Position numbers and translations under genes: made by a program
In this document: piece by piece, positions 24,330 to 35,484 of the stretch
Position numbering within the stretch: position 1 is the first letter of the stretch
How the letters are laid out: each line of letters begins with the position of its first letter
Assembly (NCBI GenBank): GCA_944470555.2
Contig: OX104134.1
Coordinates: forward strand, 74,146,678-74,210,677
Origin: Heterobilharzia americana
Taxonomy: Eukaryota; Platyhelminthes; Trematoda; Strigeidida; Schistosomatidae
Reading direction: 5' to 3'
Length of the DNA stretch: 64,000 bases
Notes under the pieces: model-generated
What the model was told of the DNA's origin: nothing
Databases searched by the model: none
What the model saw: the letters and a program-made list of their open reading frames with translations, nothing else

Positions 24330-24480
24330 CGGGAGAGCAACCAATTTCACTTTGTCTAGTCCTGAGTTCTGACCGAATTCTACCGGTCATTTTTGAAATA
24401 TGGTCACCAAGCTAGGAGGCTCAGCATCGCGGTGCACGTTGATAGATGTTAGTTGGATGGGATCAGCAGAAAGCCTTTGG
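24330..24480 (+). repeat. dispersed repeat, copy also at 63.8 kb
   Basis: The sequence matches 63,805-63,960 with moderate divergence: CACCAAGCT.GGA.GCTCA, then CGGTGCAC.TTGAT and ATCAGCAG. No coding potential is visible. The family is unnamed by me. Confidence 0.55.
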
Positions 24481-24698
24481 CCAAGGTTTCAGGCTTGGTG
24501 GCACTCGTCAGCAAGGTATACCTGTAACCTTGACGTAACTGATGTTCCGCCTGGGGTTGGAACTCAGTGATAACGTTGAGCGGGTTCCAATCTCGAACAG
24601 AACGCCAGTTCCGTCGAGGTTGTAGATGCGCCTTGTTGACGTATGCCAGTAGCCGCGAAACCCAGGTCCAAGGCTTCCTGCCGATTGTCTCCAACCAC
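24463..24698. repeat. imperfect inverted repeat, two arms of about 110 bp
   Basis: The minus strand of 24,463-24,570 aligns with the plus strand of 24,563-24,698 at roughly 70% identity. Both arms, read from the centre outwards, encode the same kind of peptide: PQAEHQLRQGYRYTLLTSA on the left, SRTERQFRRGCRCALLTYA on the right, each followed by a GFL.I.SN stretch. This may be a head-to-head pair of the same repeat. No function is proposed. Confidence 0.6.
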
Positions 24699-24769
24699 CT
24701 AATATCGAATCTCTCTGTTTTTTTCATTTTCAGGAACTTCAGATGTGATCTAATCTGAAAACGAATCAA

Positions 24770-27700
24770 TTACAAAACCGTTTAGTACTTATGGGTATTT
24801 TACAAACTTCGTTGTGGGAATAGTGGTGCAAGAAGTTATGTCGAATCATCTTACGCATACTTCGAAAATCTTCTGAATGCCAGGGATTTTATATCACGCT
24901 GTTTTGCAATGATAACTGTGAATATCTCATCGAATATTAATATTTCACTGAAGAATATTAGTGAGAGGAAACTGTCTTTAAGAATTATGGAGAAAGATAA
25001 GACATGAATCTTTGGTAATTGCATTTTGCTTAATTATGTCTGACGTCTTGAAAATCTTTCCCATAAACACTTATTTTTAAGGATAACTTTCTTGTGAGTT
25101 TTATGTGATTCCTTTTCATGGCTTAACCTATTGCATGAAGTAACCAGTGCTCAAGTGTAAACTATTTCACTCATTCTCTAACCTAAATATATATGTTTAA
25201 GCGTGAGAGTGAGTTTTGAATTGAAGATGCTGTAAGAGAGGATTGTTCGACGAAAACGTACAAATTGCTCAGTCTCATTTTCAGTCTAGCCGATGAAGGA
25301 TCATCGTGTAACCTCATTATGAAATAGAAAGAAAACTTCTAATTAAGGCGCATATGAAGTTCATATCATGGAACTATGTCAAAGTCGTATTGGTGGTCTT
25401 AGTAAGCACCTGATCAGTGCACAAAGGATATATTGTTGAGTTTTAACACAATGCATCTACATACATCAATAGCTTTTCTGCTGATCACTTTTAAATAAAT
25501 TTCAGATAAGCTATTACCGATCTCAGCGCTAAGTTGAAAAGTTTTAAAATACGGACTTTTCCCTAGAACTATCAAGTACAATATTTTTAAAATCTATTTA
25601 CAAACTAATTAACCAAATTCATGAGTTACTTGATAATTTATGCCAGCTCACTTTCCGCTCTTTTTTTCTCTATCTGCAGTTGCATCACATACGTACTTAA
25701 TCAAGGATGAATTAAAAGACCACCCATTGTGTATATCACTTTGAAATATTTTAAGCAATCTTTTCACTGATTTTAGTTCCTTCCACTCCAAAGACTCATA
25801 TTTTAGCAGTGAATTTCCTTCATGAACTGCAACATTTTACATTCTAAGTGGTAGCACTATGATTTTTATTGGATAGTTTCTAAGTTTAATTCCTATCAGC
25901 TTATTTAAGAACACTGAGGAAATAGTCTGCTCTATAGTTTGCTACTAGTTATAAAAGTGATTACCATTGTAGCATACTTCAGTTACTATGCTTGAAAAAC
26001 ATTGCGTTATGAATCCTGATTTGATAACTAACACGCGATGGACAAGAGTAGCAACAGTACTTTCCAAAGGTAATTAGTTACGTGCACTAAATGACCATAA
26101 GTAGGAACAAGCGACTCAATGAAATTGCGAGTAATAATGGGGCTCATTGGCTAAGCGAGTTTATTGATTAGATACACTTTGTAGCTGAGAGTAAACTAGG
26201 CTAACAAAGCGGTAAGTTACTTTTTTTGAACTAACCAAACTCGTAGTAGTTGACGCTCTTATTTCGTATCTTGTCTACTTATCACGCAACCACAAATAAA
26301 CCAGCTTTAGGTGTATTGAAGAAAATTTTTTTCGTTCCTAACTCTGTTGCCTAATAATATTTCCTCAAAGGTGACATTTTTTGGACAGCATTACTAAAAT
26401 GACAGAAAAGAAATATGTTAAAGTAAGAAGTTAAAAACAAATTAGGCCGTTTTAGTCATATAATATCGACTGAAGGTGTGTTGAGGTGCAAAAACTAGCA
26501 GGACTCAATTTTTTAAACTATATCACCACTCACAACAAACTAAGGCTATGGTCAATAACAAGTATTTTCCTCCATATACCCAAGTATATATGCTTAAGAT
26601 TTGGCACACCACTTCGTATAATTTGTTGATGCGTGTCCAGAAACAGTTTATGATGCGTCTTAGATTTACGTTTGGTGCTTTTTGGTTTTCGCTGACAAAA
26701 TGTATTTTCAACTCTCATGAAACCCTTGGTCCTTCAGGTCTACATACTTATATCACTGAACACTACATACATAGATTGCCAGTGTACTGTTAAAAATGCA
26801 CTTGCGTCCTCAAGCTTTATATATTTCTGTGACACTATTATAACAACTTACTGATTATGGACAGTGAAGTAGATTCATTGAGTCTCTAAATGATGACATT
26901 CATTTTGTAAATGGAATATAAAAAACGGCAGTTAAAGATTTAAAAATTGCATTTTATTAATGATTTTGTGTACCAATTTAAATTTGTCGACGCAGAATGG
27001 TTCTAATGTCGCTCTGACTCAAGAAGATTGGTGATACTAGTCCGGTGATTCTGCAGTCAAAATACAGGTCTTGGAGATAATTTCTTTCTGAATGAGGCCA
27101 ATCGATTCCATTTGATTTTTACAGATGACATAATTTCCAGTACAAGACAGTGAAAAAGTGATTAATAACCTATCATAAAACAGTTAGCTATGCGCAAACC
27201 ATGCAGGAACAATGGGTTTACGTCATTAAGAGTTATTTTTATCCGTCAAAGATGGAAAAAAGATAACAGTGAAATCATGGTAAATTTGTTTCTTAGTGTT
27301 CACCCAGTTTTGAAGTTTGATCTTAAGTGACCAGGTCAGCCAGCGTATAACAAGAATAAAACTGCTCATCATACACAACCGAGTGATTTTCAGTGACAAC
27401 AAGAATTCTGCATAAATAATCATGCTACTTGAGAAAGTTTAAATTATATTTGAAGCAACTGCTTCTGGAGTCATCAGGTCTATAGATAAAATGTCTGTGT
27501 TTAAGCACCAAAACTCGAGGAACCCTAAATAACTTGACGAAGTGTTACTGAAGTTTCACTAAAGAATAGTAGTAAAAGTCTTACGGTTTTGAAATCCCAA
27601 TGCTTATTCATGAATTATTCAACAAAACTTCTTAATACCTCTGAAATTGCCATTTGAATCTTCAGTATATGTTCATCAAGGCTGGCTACCTAACTTGATT

Positions 27701-28050
27701 TTGACAGTTTTACGCTGTTGATGAGTTAAAATCTCACCTTAGATTCAGACGTTAGTAGTTCTCTGGCTTTCGTTTGAGACTTACCCAGGTGATGAAATGA
27801 AAACTTATCAAACAAGAATTCTGAGTTTAATTCATAAAATTGATTGACTGACTGGGTTGTAACGACGAGCTAAGTTCAAGAAATGATTCCTGATCGATAG
27901 TTAACTGACTGAGTTTGTCAATAAGATGCCACCAGACAGTTACTCATGCATATGTACACACAGTAGTTGACACTTTTGCCTACATTCATAAGTTTTGTAG
28001 TCATTTTAGTAACTGCCGTTGAAGGGAACTCGAGGAGTGGACACTATAAT
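24770..28050. other. AT-rich stretch without recognised gene
   Basis: No mobile element above background was recognised. One weak exon candidate inside it is listed separately. Confidence 0.4.
26534..26691 (-). CDS. weak exon candidate, unrecognised
   Basis: Bounded by a TTTTGTCAG acceptor and a GTGAGT donor on the minus strand. Two frames are open through the 158 bp; one is very basic (PKSTKRKSKTHHKLFLDTH near its start), the other is not. I recognise neither. Having two open frames and no homologue makes this a low-confidence call. Confidence 0.2.
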
Positions 28051-28059
28051 TCAGTAAAT

Positions 28060-28510
28060 ACTATATTTTATGTATTTTAATACGTTGTGTGTATTGCACT
28101 ATATTGTATTACAAGTTGCGCGACTTTAAAGGCCGCCCTAGCAACTGTTGAAATAACTAATTAGTATTATTGCTTGTATTACATCGTCGTTGATTGGGTC
28201 GAATTGATCAGTCTCTGTTGTCATATGGGCTCCTGTGAGGATGCCTTGTTATTGCCTGTGTTTTAATTATATATAGTAATGATGGGCAGTGGCTAGCAGT
28301 GGGAGGCAGGTACATCCAGCTGACGAGTCCCAAATAGGACTAAATGCGCATCCTGGATTCCATTGCCAGCCACTGTCCATCATTACTATATATAACCAAT
28401 TAGGTTTCTCCATTTTGACTCATAAATTAGAAAATTCTAATCGGTTATCTCAGTTGTTGCTAGGGTGGCCTTTAAAGTCATTCGACAAGTTAATTGGTAG
28501 TTATTGAAAG
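28060..28510 (+). repeat. hammerhead SINE locus with inverted flanks
   Basis: The centre is a hammerhead-like motif. Around it, TATATAGTAATGATGG at about 28,271-28,286 pairs with its complement at about 28,376-28,391, and further out GACTTTAAAGG.C.CCCTAGC at about 28,122 recurs inverted near 28,480. A GGGCTCCTGT block near 28,228 reads, on the minus strand, like the GGAGCCCATAT block of the copies at 3.6 and 35.2 kb. The locus therefore seems to be two family members joined in opposite orientation. A related outer block recurs near 29,265. Confidence 0.5.
28310..28362 (+). ncRNA. hammerhead ribozyme-like motif, core mutated
   Basis: ATCCAG and CTGGAT form stem I, CTGACGAG lies at 28,320-28,327 and stem II TCC...GGA is intact. 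The second core box reads CTAAAT where CGAAAC is expected, so the catalytic guanine (G12) is replaced at 28,341. Established hammerhead biochemistry predicts this copy is inactive. Confidence 0.7.
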
Positions 28511-28514
28511 ATGA

Positions 28515-30315
28515 AACGAACGCTAAAATACAAGGTCATCGCTATTTAATCCCCACAGTTAAAATAACCCATGCAATTTAGTGAGATTAGGTTTTGGTTT
28601 TAGCCTATTAGCTGTATTTTTTGTTCATGGACTACAGATAGCATATCGTTGTACAAGGGTTGGTAGTTGGGATAGTATTGAAAGTTGAAACCCATTGGTG
28701 GAAAATGAAGTTAGTAAATCAGTCAGCATTTACAAAGTGATGAGAGAGGAATTTGTTATTACAGTAGATTCACCTCCCATGAATTGAAGGTGGATGTGTT
28801 TTTGGAAAGTCATCATTTTAAAGCCAATTTCATGATTACGACAATATAAAGAAAGTGGATAACTTAATCGTATTTTCGATTTTAGTTCTACAAAAATATA
28901 CAAAATTACATTGTTCATGCATGAAGTTTCATCTTAATCATGCTTAAGACCCATAACAGTTAGGTTAGATGGGTTTTGAATATCCTGACCGTTGGTCAGA
29001 AGTTGACTGGGTAAGCCAGTGAGCAATAAGCTCTGCTGGAAATGTCATCCAGTAAGCAATATTGGGTCACTCTACCATATCAAATAAACAATCTAATATA
29101 GAAGGGTTTTTCAAAAGTTCATATGATCTATAGGGAATATGGAATGAAAACTTGTGCAACATCTTATAAGGTGTGTGATTGCGAGTAACTCTAATTAGAC
29201 TCCTCTATTTGATGAAAATCTGCTTTTCCAACATCGATAACGAAACCTGATTCGTTATTTCACTCGTTGATAGGGTGACCTTTAGAGTTACTGTCTGAGT
29301 GCTGGTAATATTAACTGTTCATTGGAACTTCGTCGATGTGACTGTGTGACCTCCTGGTTGAAAACCAAGTGTCTAGGATAGTGAACCAACGATCAAAAAT
29401 AACTATGTAGGCCACATTGTTTTCATTACTAATACCACCAAACATTGCGTTAATGCATGGATGTTATTGGGAATGTTAGCAGTCGGGTTGCAGCAGGCAT
29501 TCATGGAAGCCTGGCTCCAGTGCTAGAACGGTTGTTATGTTTCAGAGTAGTGAACTGTTGAACTGGCTGTTAAACTACGGTATCATTTGTATTGCATTCA
29601 TTCCATTTAATGATTAAATTTGTATGAGGAATTCTCATCCAAGAGGTAATAGTGAATGGTAGGAATTTAAAGTATCATATGATCATGACTTCTCATTTCT
29701 GAATAGAACGAAATGTGCATTTTTTTTGTACATAAAACGCAGCGCAGACACTAGAAAAATCCAACATTAATACAGAGTTAGATTTTGATGAACTAGTTTT
29801 TTTGTACAGAATAAAAAGTACACAGCAAACTGATGGCCTCAAGGAAATCTCATTACGGTTCGATCAACACGAAAGTAGTTTCCACTGACACAACTTTGAG
29901 GCCTTAGAAAAAGCTTTTTAAACAACATGTGAGAATTCTTGGAAGCGTGACAGTCAGACAAGTGAGTAAACCTTGAAAATGCAGGTTTGGACAGCATCTA
30001 TGAACTCACCGAGAAAGTCTATGGAATGACCCACTTTTGCCAACGATTTTTCGAAAGAAACAAACAAAATAACTGAAAAACAATAACTAGTAACTATAAT
30101 TCACACTAACATCAAATAACGAATAAATATATTTTGCCTCAGATAATCCATACAAAAGAATTCTGAGTGCCATAAAAAACAACGCATTGAGACGAACTGA
30201 ACAGTTGTTCATTCAGACAGTGTAGTGAGAGATATCAAGCAAATCGAAATAAAAGCTAACAAAAGCTAGACAAATGATAATTTTTACAAAGCAAGAACAA
30301 TAAACAATTTGGGAT
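28515..30315. other. AT-rich stretch without recognised gene
   Basis: Apart from a short block near 29,265 resembling the flank of the hammerhead locus at 28.45 kb, nothing was found. No ORF shows protein-like composition or splice context. Confidence 0.4.
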
Positions 30316-30317
30316 GG

Positions 30318-30704
30318 ATCGAATTCATTTCGTGTGTTCTAAATCTGCACACACACTAGATTTAAAATTGTGTGCACCAAGCTATCAATGTCCAGCATAA
30401 GTCATTTGATACATTTCAGTAGTAAACTCAACGCCAAAAACATCTTTCCTATCTAGATATCAATGCACATATGTGGAAGAGAGATAAATGACAAAGTTCT
30501 CGACCTAGACAACCAATACAGGGAACAAGTAACATAGCAAATCAGACTATAAAACCGATCAGTAGATATAAAGCAAAATATGACGTGATAGTGAGTAGCA
30601 CAGGAATATGATTACAGCTCAAGGTGGTAGGAATTTCAGTAAAAGGGGGAGAACAACAAAGATGATATACAAGTATATGAATCGGTTGTAGAGGAATGAA
30701 AACG
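30318..30704 (-). repeat. inverted copy of a PLE 3' tail, left arm
   Basis: About 385 bp that match the complement of 31,450-31,835 nearly perfectly; differences were only seen at the outer edge (CACACACTAG here, GCGCATGCAG complement region there). The right arm is the untranslated tail of the PLE between them, so this arm is a second, reversed tail. Confidence 0.85.
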
Positions 30705-30839
30705 TGTAACTAGACTACGTTCCAAGGAAGTAATCGAAATGAACTGGATAATATACGAAAAACTTTGTAAGATAATGGATACCCTATAAGGTTCATTAAT
30801 GAACAGTTTTAACCCAGGAATGAGAAACTGAATGATACA

Positions 30840-31335
30840 ACCGTGTTGAAAAAGGTACTCATGAGACTGCCATTCAGAAGCGATGAATTGAGTTCACAAT
30901 AGAATCGCTTACTGAATGCATACAACACACTAGCCTATCCAGCTGCGAAATTAACAGTTGTCTATGATACGAGGAACGTGAACAGAGAAACTAACTTAGA
31001 TGTGAGACCTGCTCATGTTACCTATAATTACACTTAATTTTTTACCTGTACTTGCAGTAACATGTATGTCGGAAGAACGGAGAGGGTCCTTACTAAACTG
31101 AACATTACCGAAAAGCCTGTGGTTGAGAAGTGGAAGGCTACTAAATGGCAGTATTGGTGGGCACATCCTCGATACAGGTCATGCTGTGAACTGAGACGTA
31201 GCTTTCAAGGTAATCAATAGACAAAGAAATAGTAGATTACTGTTTTATGCAGAAGCAGCAGAAATCCATCGACTGAAACCAAACTTGTGTGTACAAAAGG
31301 AGTTTGTGGTTCACTTTGGACTGCCTTGGTGACTT
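30840..31335 (+). mobile_element. Penelope-like element, GIY-YIG nuclease region
   Basis: In one frame with a stop: LPFRSDELSSQ, then NRLLNAYNTLAYPAAKLTVV, and FFTCTCSNMYVGRTERV at about 31,040-31,090. C.C..MYVGRT.R is the GIY-YIG nuclease signature of PLEs (the family uses a Y-I/V-G variant after a cysteine pair). The later frame has GGHILDTGHAVN, then AEAAEIHRLKPNLC and the C-terminal FVVHFGLPW before a stop at about 31,330. One or two frameshifts near 31,090-31,140 separate these parts. The RT domain is missing or lies outside. Confidence 0.8.
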
Positions 31336-31449
31336 GGTTTATTCCTACAGCTTTATTTATTATTTTGTTCTTTCACCTTATTGTCTTAAATAGTGTTCTC
31401 AAACACTTAATATCCCCTACGTTTTCGACTTACTTGAATCGATTATATC

Positions 31450-31835
31450 TTTTTCATTCCTCTACAACCGATTCATATACTTGTATATCATCTTTGTTGT
31501 TCTCCCCCTTTTACTGAAATTCCTACCACCTTGAGCTGTAATCATATTCCTGTGCTACTCACTATCACGTCATATTTTGCTTTATATCTACTGATCGGTT
31601 TTATAGTCTGATTTGCTATGTTACTTGTTCCCTGTATTGGTTGTCTAGGTCGAGAACTTTGTCATTTATCTCTCTTCCACATATGTGCATTGATATCTAG
31701 ATAGGAAAGATGTTTTTGGCGTTGAGTTTACTACTGAAATGTATCAAATGACTTATGCTGGACATTGATAGCTTGGTGCACACAATTTTAAATCTAGTGC
31801 GCATGCAGGAGATTTAGAGCACATATGAATTCAGT
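31450..31835 (+). repeat. PLE 3' tail, right arm of inverted repeat
   Basis: The tail follows the stop codon of the nuclease region by about 115 bp and is repeated in reverse at 30,318-30,704. Confidence 0.85.
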
Positions 31836-31849
31836 AGTGAATGTAATCC

Positions 31850-33000
31850 CATTTACCTGTGACTTAGAAAGTGAAAAGGTGAGCTAGCAATGTTGGATTG
31901 CAAGATTAAAAGAACACAAGAAGGAAATCTAGAGACTAGTGTCCATAGGAAACCTACCCATTCGAATCGCTACTTAGGCTTCGAATCCTCCCACCCCATT
32001 TCAGTTTAAGTAGGCCTAATTGAAAGCTTAAGTGATAGAGCGAAAAAGCTTACTAGTAGACCAGAAAATCTACAACAAGAAGTTAGACACATCAAGAATA
32101 CCTTGCTTCTCAATAATAACCCACCAGAATTTATAGGTAAGTTCATAAGAAATCGGGAGAAAAATATTAGTAATGGTGGTAATAGCAGTAATAGTAGTAG
32201 TAATAAGGGTGTTATTAATGATAATTCTACTACTAATGGTAATAATGCTGCAGAGTTGAGAGAGAATTCAAAGCCTCCGCTGTGTTACTATACAAGGAAG
32301 GTATCTCGGAAGCATTACGAAGAATTCTCAATAAGGCTGGGATTAAAGTGGCATTTAAACCAACAAACTAGCCTAGTAATAAGCTTTTTAGGTTAAAAGA
32401 TCCTATTGATGCAGTTCAGCAAAATAATCTGGTTTACTAGATCCCTTGCATTCATTGCGAGGTCAATTGCATAGGTCAAAACAGTCGACCAGAATCGATT
32501 AGAATACAAAATACGATCAGAATACAAAAACCTAACTAAATCAAGATTCGTCGATCATAATAAGATTAGAAATCTAGAGAAAAGCTCGGCTATAGCTTTG
32601 CATGCGATGACACACAAGCAGTCACACAGTAGGGTGGGATAGAGCGACAGTGTTGAAAACTAACTTAGTTGGGTTGAGGCAGAGATTGATAACCGAATCT
32701 TTGTTTATCGAATCAACACCAAATACACGCGATCGAAATGATTCTGCACCTGTCCCAAATATATGGAAAATTCTACTACCCTTGTCATCACAGAGAAGGA
32801 TAGAAAATTAGGAATATATAAAGTCTGTCTCGAAATTGTGGAGTTACCTGATATGAATGTGGACAATAAATTGTGTCCGAAATGTTATCCAGTAAATGCT
32901 GCTGCTTCACTGTGTGATATTTCTAGTAAACAGACTAAAAATAGATGTCATATTCTTTTTTGTTCATTATGCGACTCATGAATGTTTATAAGCCACTGTG
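31850..33000 (+). mobile_element. Penelope-like element remnant, RT end and GIY-YIG nuclease
   Basis: Begins with LAMLDCKIKRTQEGNLETS and HRKPTHSNRYLGF (about 31,885-31,970), the PLE RT block that precedes the thumb, then LSDRAKKLTSRPENLQQEVR and NTLLLNNNPPEFIG (32,025-32,135). A trinucleotide-rich insertion (32,170-32,250) encodes an S/N run. After a frameshift, SEALRRILNKAGIKVAFKPTN and DPIDAVQQNNLVY lead to IPCIHCE.NCIGQ (GIY-YIG region, about 32,435-32,485), and ALHAMTH near 32,600 belongs to the nuclease C-terminal half. The 3' part is shared with the copy at 1.3-1.8 kb. It is a different PLE lineage from that at 30.8 kb. Confidence 0.8.
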
Positions 33001-33425
33001 AGAAAATTCGCTTTTTCGATCAAAGTAACTAGAATTACAGAATCTCTGAGTCTTTCAAAACAGGCAAATCGTCAACGACTTCTGGACAAGCCAGGAATAT
33101 ATGTTTTGTGTCTGATACTTTATACAGAGTCTTAATAGTTTGAGTGTCATATGGATGGTTGGTTCGCGAATTCGAATGTCAGATGCAAAATAACCATTAT
33201 AACATGACAAACAATGTAATTATCAATCTTATGCTAACTTAACTGCATCAATTTATAAATGACATATAGCCTGAAAGTATAGTAACATAATATTGCCGTA
33301 TTCCCTTCTCCAAAGTGTCTTCATTGAATGCATCTGACTTAACTCATGCATGTACTGGTAATAGACTATGAATCACACCTATTTTATACAGGCTGATGAT
33401 ACTGTCTAAGCATCCATAAGTGGAG
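33001..33425. other. short stretch without recognised feature
   Basis: It lies between the PLE 3' end and the next RTE copy. No motif was seen. Confidence 0.4.
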
Positions 33426-33429
33426 CTGA

Positions 33430-34297
33430 GTGTGACCCTGTGACCCGCTGGTTGGAATTTTAGTACCCTATTGCTACCCGCTTCGACAGTATGGAGTGAA
33501 GCAGTTAAAAGTGTTCGCCACTTCCCATACCTATGAAGTTAGATAATTTTCGGTGGGTCAGTGACCTATGACATCTTTGAATCAATACGAAATCGCTGCT
33601 TGGCTCTCACCAACATACCCTATTTCAGATGACTCCGTGATATCCAACTGCTCATTAGAGGCCGAGTGCACTGAGCGGCTGTCTGGTCAGTTCTATATGG
33701 TTGTGAAACACAGTCATTAGAAGTGAAGGATATGAGAAGACCTCAGGTGTTTGATCACCGTTGCTTTCCTAGCATAAATCGCGTTTTTTAGTGTCACCAC
33801 GTGAGTGAGGTAGAAGTCAGGTGTAGAATTTTGAGGAGAGGAAGACTAGGTTGCAAGCCTTCCTCGACTCAGGCGATTATGACATGTGTTACACTTGCCT
33901 AGTCACCATCTGCCTCGACGCACAATGTCAGCTGAAGTAGGTTCAGGTCGGACAGTGATCACCGATGGCCTGACTGAAACCTGACAATTGTATGAAGTCT
34001 TTGTTTGTTGGTCTGAGTCATGTAGAAGAATGCAGACTTCCTGATTTGGTGTGCCCGACCTGATTCAAAATCTATTCTCATGGTGCAGATGTATCCACAC
34101 ATTATCCTCATTTTCATCGTCATACTGAATTCAGTATTTTATTGTTCCCCCTTATTGTGTTATCACGACTTCTTATCATTTTGACTGTTTTCTCCTCCAC
34201 TTCTTTGTTTTTCATCTTGTTTCTTTCTCGCTTAATATGCTGATATGAGGTGTAGCAACTGGAATTGCCACGCAGTAATGTCTGGCTTATGTTGATG
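33430..34297 (+). mobile_element. RTE C-terminal domain and 3' UTR
   Basis: The plus strand reads HFPYL, then DIFESIRNRCLALTNIPYF and RDIQLLIRGRVH, then LYGCETQSLEVKDMRRPQVF, DHRCFPSINRVF followed by a stop. These correspond to the C-terminal domain of the 5.9-kb element. The 3' UTR ends GCTTATGTTGAT. From 33,557 to the end it is nearly identical, in reverse orientation, to 46,376-47,113, including the same in-frame stops. Confidence 0.8.
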
Positions 34298-34299
34298 AT

Positions 34300-35200
34300 C
34301 GAAGTTAGAGCTTCGTCTAGTGACTACAGACAAGGAGGAAATGACTGGAACCGGTCGAGAGAAAAGTGATTAAAAGATACAAACTGTTGATATTTTCTTG
34401 GATCTTATCACTATTTATATGTCCTTTCATCAAGAATTATCATTCCCTTACGAATGAGTCAAGTTGTCAAGTTTAACCATCCATTAAAGATATAGTTTAG
34501 TTGGTGGATAATGAGGCCTTAGCAGCAAATTGGGTTTTGCAGAATATACAGTCCGAGGTGGTAATTGTGCGAATGAATGACAGTAAATTGAAATTTTTCG
34601 CCGTCAAGACTGCTAGCTTTAAAGTGCACGCTACTAACTGCTAGTCAGTATTCAAGTTTTTTAAACTATTCGATTGAATTGACGCAGATACACTACTGAC
34701 AAACTTGGTTCCAAAAGAATAAAATAGAAATCCACTGACCAGATCATTTCGATCTGGCTAATGAGCACAGCTGATCAGCATGAATGGTCTACAATTACTC
34801 GTTCTGATTAGTAGTATGTACCGTCTACCAATCCTACTTGATTTGAGCAAATCTGAATCCATCATCCTAAAATATTTTGATTTTTTTCATACGCCGAAAT
34901 TAACTTATGGTTTAGTCTGAAAAAGTTTTTCAGAATCCAGTAATAATGTGTACTTTTAGTAAATTTATTGATATAGTAAAGTGCTTTTGAGAACAGAAAC
35001 TATGATTGCTCAACTTGCTGGATCAATAAAATCAAGAAATAAGAAGTTAGAATGAACCTGAGATAGAAATTTGTCAATTTTACTAGGGCTTAAAAATAAT
35101 TCCATGCATGATTATAATTAAGGGCTTATTGCTAGCGTATCTATTTCTAAGGCTAAGCAATTTAAAATTAAAACGACAGGTAATATCAAGACATTTGTGC
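34300..35200. other. AT-rich stretch without recognised gene
   Basis: A 73-codon ORF at 35,108-35,329 overlaps the SINE that follows and is not protein-like. Nothing else was found. Confidence 0.4.
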
Positions 35201-35204
35201 AGGA

Positions 35205-35482
35205 GCCCATATGCCATTGAAGACCAATCAGTTCGGTCTTATCAGCGACTGGATGATACAATCAACAACATGAAAACTATACTTGTCTCACAAGAAGTGG
35301 CTACGATGACCCAGTGGTCTTGTAGATAATGCTCTGGTATTTCAAGCGGTAGGTCTCAGGTTCCAGTTCTAGGGTGAACAACATAGCTCACTGATAAGCA
35401 GGCGCATCCAACTGAGGAGTCCCAAATAGGAAGGAAAGATCATTCTGGATCCCACTGCTAACCATTATCCATCATTACCGAA
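35205..35482 (+). repeat. Sm-alpha-like SINE with degenerate hammerhead
   Basis: GGAGCCCATATG near 35,203 and a possible tRNA-like head (TGGTCTTGTAGATAATGC near 35,313, GGTTCCAGTTC near 35,363) precede a hammerhead-like block. The end, CACTGCTAACCATTATCCATCATTACC, matches the ends of the copies at 28.36 kb. Confidence 0.55.
35404..35452 (+). ncRNA. hammerhead ribozyme-like motif, degenerate
   Basis: CTGAGGAG at 35,412-35,419, stem II TCC...GGA, and stem I ATCCA with TGGAT are present. The second core box reads AAGGAAAG in place of CGAAAC, so spacing and flanking pairs are disturbed. Probably inactive. Confidence 0.6.
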
Positions 35483-35484
35483 CA

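Noticed and set aside
30318..31835. DNA transposon with terminal inverted repeats
   Set aside because: The internal coding region is a GIY-YIG nuclease of a Penelope-like element and there is no transposase; the inverted arms are PLE tails.
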